This document shows, piece after piece, positions 57,265 to 64,000 of a stretch of 64,000 nt of DNA. The stretch covers positions 31,511,501 through 31,575,500 of the forward strand of contig OY754464.1 of NCBI GenBank assembly GCA_963575645.1. Direction: 5' to 3'. Position 1 is the stretch's first letter, and each line of letters begins with the position of its first letter. The notes below the pieces were generated by a model. That model saw only the letters and a program-made list of their open reading frames with translations, did no database searches and was not told where the DNA came from. Made by a program: the position numbers and the translations under genes. Source of the stretch: Xanthostigma xanthostigma. Lineage: Eukaryota > Arthropoda > Insecta > Raphidioptera > Raphidiidae.

Positions 57265-58259
57265 AAAAAAAATTGGTTGTCTGTAAAGTCGGTTTACGGA
57301 CGATAGTTTACGTGATAACGTATTCCGTAATACATAACCTAAATTTATATAATAATTATAATAATTCGAATCTATGATATTGCATCTTTCGCTTCAAATT
57401 TAGGTAAATTTTATTAAGTAGAATAATAAAACACTATAAAAAGTACACTATTATTATATAAAAAACAACTATGGCATGTATCTCTTTTGCGCATGCGCCG
57501 ATTTTCCCCAAAAAATTTACAAAAATTTCTAGTAAAAATAGATAGAGTAAAAACCGTTTTAAAAACTATATTATTATTATATAAAACATCATTATAAGAG
57601 ATATATTCTTTTACGCATGCGCCGATGTTCCCCAAAAACAATAGGCCACTTCATATTTGCATATCAAACATCCTCCCAAAATTTGGATTCAATCCGCTTA
57701 TCCTTGGTGTCGGAATGATAAGAAATGTCAAAAGTGACGTTTGCAACTGTCAAAGTATTATGTTCTAATAATAATTAGTTATTCCAATAGTTAACTTAGA
57801 AGGCGTTGCATTTCACAAAATACTAATGTCAAAAAATTGAATTAAACATTAGAAATGCAGCCGTTTTCATGTTAAGACAAGACATACGTTATTTTCTAAT
57901 TTCCATGTACGGCAAACAAAGACAACCGACCGCGTCGCGCCATGCATTAGACAACATTGCATTTATACAGCTATTTTTCTATATAAATTTGTATAAAAAA
58001 ACTGTTTAGGCAAATTCTGTTATACGAAATCTATGTAAAATGTTCTCCTCTTTCGTTTAAGACTGGTTTCAAACCGATCTGATTTAAATTGAGCGAGAAA
58101 TTAGCAAAAAGCACGCACAGGGTCAGGCGGAACGTTACGCGTTACGCGTTACGAACGTTAGGAACGTTACGTTACACTTTTTCGTGCATGCAGTCGGTGT
58201 TTTATCAATTTATAAGATTGGTGATTCATCAATTTATAAGACGTTATCACGTCAAAAAT
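57265..58259 (-). mobile_element. MITE family A, copy 3 (different middle)
   Basis: 57265-57413 and 58108-58259 match the two ends of copies 1 and 2, with ACGTGATAACGT (57310-57321) and ACGTTATCACGT (58241-58252) in place. The ~690 bp between are unrelated and include a repeat found at 45735-45885. This is either a longer family member or a recombinant. No transposase is seen. Confidence 0.75.
57470..57715 (+). repeat. Dispersed repeat (CATGCGCCGATTTTCCCC), copy 2, internally duplicated
   Basis: GCGCATGCGCCGATTTTCCC (57490) and CGCATGCGCCGATGTTCCCC (57613) are two direct copies. The second continues into CATCCTCCCAAAATTTGG as in 45735-45885. Confidence 0.7.
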
Positions 58260-59254
58260 TAAATTAATATATGTCCATATTTAACTTTTTCTTAAAATCT
58301 GATAAACTTTCATGTGTCAAAGTTTGTCGGCGAGCTAATAAATCGCCCAGAGATAAATATTAAATTATGCAGGGCGATATTTCATGAGAGAAATGGTCCA
58401 AGATTCTTGAAATCTTAAGTTTAAAAAAAACTTTATTGTCTAATTTTGAAAAATAGAATTAAACAAATTACTGGTTTTTAAAAATGATTTCCCGATACCG
58501 TATACGCATGAATTTATGTATGAAACTACGGAAATGTACTGAATGTTTATTAAATTGAACACTGAAAAAGGATTCACCGACAAATCAATATTATGATTGC
58601 TAGACGACATACACGTTAGATGCTTTACATTGGTATACATGTAAATGTGCAATTCATTTGTTTCAAAAGACAAAAGACAGCTGCTATAAAAAAGCAAGTT
58701 AAAATTGACATGTGGAATTCGTTTAATAATCATCCGTAGATTATTGAATTTTGTTTTTGATTACAAAATCACCAAATGCCAATTTGAATTCGAAATATCG
58801 CTTCTTAGATTTGAACAAAATTATGTTTCTTTGAACGCGCAAAACTACTTACAACTTCGTAGAAAAATGAAAAAAAAACTATTGATTCGTTTAGTTTCCC
58901 ATGGAAAATAAATATAACTTTACTGTAACCAAAGTTTCATTGTTTAATTATTTTATTGAAATGAATTTTAACCAGACATAATTAAGGGTACGGTTTATTG
59001 ACAAGTTACGGTACGTGTTTATCTAAGATTTTTAAATAATAAATAAGCAATTAACAAGATTTAATACGTCATTATATTATATTGGTTTTGGAGCTTTTAT
59101 TTGATTTTATCTAAATAATACAAGAAAATCTGTAATAAAATATTTCGACATCCAAAAAACATTTGAAGACTTGGTATGATCAATATATACGATCCGATTT
59201 TTCAGTCACTAAACTCTTTGAGATGATTTTTTTTTGTGTCAAAATACATTTATG
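58260..59254. other. AT-rich interval without a gene
   Basis: No supported feature. Confidence 0.45.
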
Positions 59255-59360
59255 GCATTTTTGGCATCGAGAAAAGCACCGGGCAGGTCAGGCCGAATGG
59301 ATTACCATTGGTTAAATACTAAACAAATTTCTCCCCGAGGCTCTTCTCGATGCCGAAAAC
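59255..59360. repeat. Small inverted repeat related to MITE family A
   Basis: GGCATTTTTGGCATCGAGAA and CTTCTCGATGCCGAAAACGG are inverted. GAGAAAAGCACCGGGCAGGT and CAGGCCGAA recall the GAGAAAAGCACGCACAGGGT..CAGGCGGAA of family A. Confidence 0.45.
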
Positions 59361-62300
59361 GGCATTAGTTTCATTTTCAAAAGACAAGTTTAAAAATATT
59401 CTTAATAAACGTTAGTATTTGAAATTTTAATTTGAGCATGCTGTTACATAAACTTTAGCCGTACAGTTTGTTCTTATTTTTTAAAAATATAAGGAAAATA
59501 ACTGAGTTTTCCTTGCATTAATTGAGTAGAGTGTAGATATGAAGAAGTCTGATAGCAAGCGCGCGTATTTTTCAAATATACACTGAAAGAGTTGAATTTC
59601 TTTTTATTCTGGGATGGACGAATGGACTGCACCACAAAAGGGTATTGCGGCAGTATATGCTACTGTAGTATGAAAATTCGATTTTCAAATCAACCTTTTC
59701 CAATTCTCGTGCAGCTTGTTCTTGTATATAAATTGAAACAATATGGACGTCTATATTGCTTTTGTATTTTTTCGAATCTGTGGAATATTTTACATACAAG
59801 AACCTTTTTGTATTCGGGTCAGTTTTACGGTATTGTTAAATATATTCCTCCCCTTTTTCAAGACATTTCTGTATGTAGTTTAAATAAATCTAAAGAAAAT
59901 AAGCACAGAAAAACACTATGATATTATTGATATTTTTAAAATTCATATCCTTGCTAAAATGAAGATTTCAGTTTCAATATATTTTATCACAACCGATATA
60001 TGCATTAGTGGTGCAGTGTTAAACTCTAGAGGCAGAGTAGGATATAAACCAGATGAGGCGAAGGCACAATTTAGTGTGTATAAAGGAAAACTAAAGTTTT
60101 CCGTCAATAAGAGCGAAAATTGATTGCAATTTATCAATGTCGAATTCAAGGTTACTTTTAGTTGCTATTTTTACTGCCTCGTGAAACTGAATTTCACATA
60201 TCTTGATTGAGGTTTTCATGATTTTTTTAATAATTCTATAGTCACGTCTTGCCGTAATGGTTTCTTATACAAGTCATTTAATGATTGCCTTGTCAACTCT
60301 CAAAGTTGTTTACTGTTAAAAGCCGCCATTTTTAATAATTCCACAAATTAACGTTTATCACATAGAAGCAGAATAGTATACGCAGTGTTACAATTTTGGG
60401 AATATTCTAAATTAGTGAAAAAATAGAAAATAATGGTTTCAGGTTCAAGATAATTTAAAAATAACCGCATACCTACAACCTATCTAAATAAATAATAATT
60501 CAAAATTGTTACATTTTTAATTAAAAATTATATGTAAGGCTATAGAATTTTGTCAAGTTTAAAAGAGTTGTTTTATGCATCATATATATTATATCTGCAA
60601 CATTTTAATTACAACTTAGTATTCCCAAATGGGAAACCTTTTACAGTAATAGACAGAAACATATACTTTTTTAAATTGTAAACATTTTAATGATCTACTT
60701 GATGTTTCTAATTAGAACGCGTTTGTAATATTTCATAATATTTTCATTTAACAATACAAACATCATTACATGTACAGCAACACGTAAAAGTAATATAAGA
60801 GCGAATACATTTGCGATTTAATTAGTGTAAATCATTTTTGTAAATCACCAATGCGATTCTGCACATAGTTGACAGTTTCCAATTTCTATAAAACCTTTAA
60901 TAGAAAATAAAAACAAATATTTTCACTGAAATTTTGCTATTGATTATTCCAAATAAATTACAGGCGTAAAACTTAGTTTTTGTGGAATTCTTCAGGAGAA
61001 TTTTTCTATTTCCTTACAATAAAGGTAGTTTACTGATTATCAAAAAGCGGCTAAATCTATTTCGGACAAACACTCTTATTTCAAAATTCGGTATGTCAAT
61101 AAGAACACTATGCTACAATTCATTTGTTTCAGAAAAATTGTTTTGAAAGAAAAACAGACGTAATTGCAATTTTGTTTTAATTCAGTTTCAATTTGCAATA
61201 GTACGCATTCATTATGTAGACCTTATACGCAGAACCAATAATTTATTTAATTGTAGATCATGGATATAGCTACGTTTCAGCGCCCACGTTCTGGTTAAAG
61301 AACTAGTTTGTAATTGAGAATAACAATCACATAACTGAAAATATAAACTGTCAGTAACTCAAACAAATTCAAACAAAAAGTGTATGCACATTCATTTAAG
61401 ATTTTCTCTTAGATGGAATAATATTTGCTTTGAAAAATAATAAGTAATTAATGCTTTACTAGATTTATCCATTGCTTGATTCGCGCGAATGTCATATACG
61501 TTACGTATCTTAACCCGAATGAAGTTAAGAAAAAAGACCAAAGAAAGTTCGGACAGCAGCTGTTGATAGTATACAATGGATTGATTCTGATAGATAATGA
61601 GACTTACTGTATATGTATATTGTAGAAGATGAACGATTTTTGTGAAATGATGTACATATTTGATATTTCATGTAGAGAGTAAATTAAAAAGCTCTCCAAG
61701 TATAGTATGTATACTAGATAAAAACTTTAAATATTTTCCATTCTTCCAAGTTTTAAATATCAAATAATTTTTAATTGAAAAATCTCCCTTTAATGCTGGT
61801 GTAACAGCTACGTTGACGTAGTAATAATACAAGAGTATAAAAGAAAACAGTTGAAGCAAGAAGGCGGAGAGGTGTAAGGGTATTCACCAGACCACAGTTC
61901 TGTGGTTGGTAATGGCACAGTGTGCTTTCCTGCTTGTTTGTTGAGGAGTTTCCTATAAAGAAGCCGACTATATAATAATTTTGACAAACAATTTATCAAA
62001 CGAGTTTACTTGAGAAAGATTCAACTTATCTGCAGTAAATAATTTAAGGTGTAAATACATTTTTCAATTTTTGCGTAATCTGACGTTTGGTTTTTGATAA
62101 TTAATTTATCATAATTATGATCAACTACTACGAGTACCTGGACCTTGTGAAAATTTGTACTTTCAATCTAGTTTTAATATAAAAGAAAACAATGATCATT
62201 TTCCCAATTCTGGAGAAAAACGATTTACAGGACGTGAGCAATATAAAGAGCTATGTCTTAACGGTCTCCCCTATTTTCTAGTAATATCTTTTAGAATTCA

Positions 62301-62369
62301 GAAATATTATTTTAACAATTATGAAGAAATCTACACATATTGTCAAAAAACAAGTGAAGAATTTGAGCA
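59361..62369. other. Long AT-rich interval without a gene
   Basis: Open frames at 59592-59921, 59943-60149, 61668-61999 and 62155-62385 lack motifs. The last reads FPNSGEKRFTGREQYKELC and runs to the Helitron edge; it might be an eroded coding segment, but nothing confirms it. Confidence 0.4.
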
Positions 62370-63602
62370 TCATTACGTAGTATAAAAGAAAGTCGCTGAT
62401 TCCCTTTGTCTGTTTCTCCGCTTACTTCTTCTAAACCATGTACCGGATTTTGAAACGGTTTTCACTAATAGAAAGAGCGATAAACAGGAAAGGTTTGTAT
62501 ATAATTTACAAATATTTTGTACAAAATATGGCTGAACTAAGACGGTGTTTTGTCATCACCACATATATAGAGTATTAATACCAAGTTGCCGTTTCCCTCT
62601 GTCCAAGGTTTCCGCTTACTTCTTCTAAAGGACGCAACGGATTTTGAAACAGCTTTCATTAATAGAAAGAGCGATAAACGAGGAAGGTTTGTATATATAA
62701 TTTGTAAATATTTTGTACAAAATATGGCTGAACTAAGACGGTGTTTTATCATCACCACATATATAGAGTATTAATACCAAGTTGCCGTTTCCATCTGTCC
62801 ATGGTTTCCGCTTACTTCTTCTAAAGGACGTAACGGATTTTGAAACAGTTTTCATTAATAGAAAGAGCGATAAACGAGGAAGGTTTGTATATATAATTTG
62901 TAAATATTTTGTACAAAATATGGCTGAACTAAGACGGTGTTTTGTCATCACCACATATATAGAGTATTAATACCAAGTTGCCGTTTCCCTCTGTCCATGG
63001 TTTCCGCTTACTTCTTCTAAAGGACGTAACGGATTTTGAAACAGCTTTCATTAATAGAAAGAGCGATAAACGAGGAAGGTTTGTATATATAATTTGTAAA
63101 TATTTTGTACAAAATATGACTGAACTATGAGGGTGTTTTGTCAAAAATCACTATCACTATATCTTTATATAATATAAAAATCAATTACGGTGCGAATTAG
63201 ACTCGCAAAAACTCAAAAATGGCACGACTGATTTCAATATTCTTTTTGTTTTGTTCGCCTCAATACAGGTTGGTTTAGTAAAAAAAAATTAATAAAAATC
63301 TAAAGGTATAGCCGAAAAATAGAAGAAATCGATTTTTTTGTATATAATTATGTTCATGATAGTCCGAATAAGATTTTTATGGAAAGAAAAACTGGAAAAA
63401 TGAGTCGGAATATGGTGAAGCCGTAAGTTTATTAACTACTGTTGTCGCTGTCTCGTGATGCTAGATTGTAATACGGTGGAGCCGTAGGCTCCACTATTGT
63501 TCATCTTGCGCTAAAGGCTTTGCAAATACGTTTATTATTCCATAATAATCTATCTTTTATAGGCAATCTACAAATACACGCGGAGCTGGAACGGGTTACT
63601 AG
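62370..63602 (+). mobile_element. Composite Helitron with four-unit 196-bp array
   Basis: Starts A|TCATTACGTAGTATAAAAGAA (62370) and ends GGAACGGGTTACTAG|T (63602). This gives the TC..CTAG termini at an A^T site. Four tandem units (62388-62581, 62582-62777, 62778-62973 and 62974-63145) precede a second module beginning A|TCACTATCACTATATC (63150), which matches the Helitron at 53626. The same array-plus-module order occurs at 18591-19441. No Rep/helicase; it depends on an autonomous partner. Confidence 0.82.
62388..63145 (+). repeat. 196-bp tandem repeat array
   Basis: Inner units repeat at exactly 196 bp and are nearly identical, each with AACGGATTTTGAAACAG, AAAGAGCGATAAACGAGGAA, ATTTTGTACAAAATATGGCT and ATATAGAGTATTAATACC. 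The 60-73 codon frames recurring on both strands with the same period are products of the repeat and not genes. Confidence 0.92.
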
Positions 63603-64000
63603 TGATTATATAAGTCCAAATTGCAACCTTTAAGACCGCGCACAATAGTTCAACCGGGACCATTTTAAATAAGCTTGGTGCGGTGGTGGATTCCAGTATG
63701 TGGACCAAATTTTATTAAACGTTTCCAAAAATGTTTTCAAATTATTCATGAGGATATGAAGCGTCGAGAAATTTTGATCCGGACCTAGGTCCCGCCATCC
63801 GACCAATGCCACTGGTGTATGTGCCATATGACAAATACATTGCTTAAACATGCACATATCAACCGCATTATACTTATAATGTACCGCTGACTTTAGTAGT
63901 CGGCACTTTTGTTCTCTTTTCAAATCAAAGAAAATTATTAAATGGGTTGGAATTGAGACCTCAGGATTACAATTTAGCCAGGCCTGGTGTAAAAGAACCG
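63603..64000. other. No gene confirmed at the right edge
   Basis: The minus strand is open for 97 codons (63630-63923) without an ATG start, with IWSTYWNPPPHQAYLKWSRL near its end. It is moderately GC-rich and protein-like but matches nothing I know. It could be a repeat. Confidence 0.35.

Noticed and set aside
59592..59921. 109-codon plus frame
   Set aside because: It begins at TTG, is Cys/Phe/Tyr-rich from base composition, and overlaps an open minus frame.
62537..63144. Repeated 60-73 codon frames on both strands with 196-bp period
   Set aside because: They recur exactly with the Helitron tandem unit and are open on both strands, so they are repeat by-products.
62370..63145. 196-bp array considered as CRISPR or centromeric satellite
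   Set aside because: Units are contiguous without unique spacers and are bounded by Helitron termini. CRISPR is not expected in a eukaryotic genome.

Overview
This window is AT-rich eukaryotic DNA, most likely from an insect. It looks like transposon-dense intergenic or intronic sequence. I found no intact protein-coding gene: no open frame exceeds about 120 codons, most open frames are open on both strands or lie inside inverted repeats, and no operon-like layout exists. An insect source is inferred from the mobile-element types: short Helitrons ending in CTAG, a Penelope-like GIY-YIG relic, a piggyBac transposase fragment, tRNA-derived SINEs and many foldback MITEs. The families sharing GGTTCCGTAC and AAGTGCGAG motifs are ones I associate with Lepidoptera and Hemiptera, but I cannot decide the order.

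Layout. 0-10 kb: an element ending in TAACTTCCCGCT (337-1103), a hammerhead-like inverted repeat (2584-2747), a hAT-type MITE (4246-4676), two near-perfect palindromes (5506-5637, 6777-6923) and a SINE (9491-9795). 10-20 kb is the densest part: two inverted copies of one MITE family (10052-10668 and 17648-18238) flank tandem and inverted repeats, a Helitron (12778-13112), a Penelope-like remnant (13640-15360) split by an 879-bp foldback element, a tRNA-like SINE head and a 524-bp palindrome (17096-17619). A 1.4-kb inverted-repeat element holding a Helitron with three ~190-bp units follows (18306-19687). 20-30 kb: mostly featureless AT-rich DNA, then two clean MITEs (25196-25919, 26215-26623) and a piggyBac 5' fragment (29557-29860). 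30-45 kb: a second SINE copy, a 345-bp Helitron (33260-33604), a tRNA-Ile-like relic, a 582-bp foldback element and a decayed coding-like stretch (40043-40303). 45-64 kb: a few possible exons, a MITE with perfect 25-bp ends (50555-51068), a Helitron with a MITE nested in it (53626-54308), a third copy of the MITE family (57265-58259) and a composite Helitron with four 196-bp units (62370-63602).

How the parts relate. The elements are nested, so some relative ages can be read directly. The CAGGGTG foldback element interrupts the Penelope-like relic at a TA, and the TGTTACCGG MITE interrupts a Helitron at a TA. The composite Helitron structure occurs twice, so it probably moved as a unit. Four stretches could be exons of host genes (11243-11355, 22680-22838 minus, 44716-44830 and 46049-46171), but each rests only on local open frame, base composition or splice-site resemblance and should be treated as unproven.
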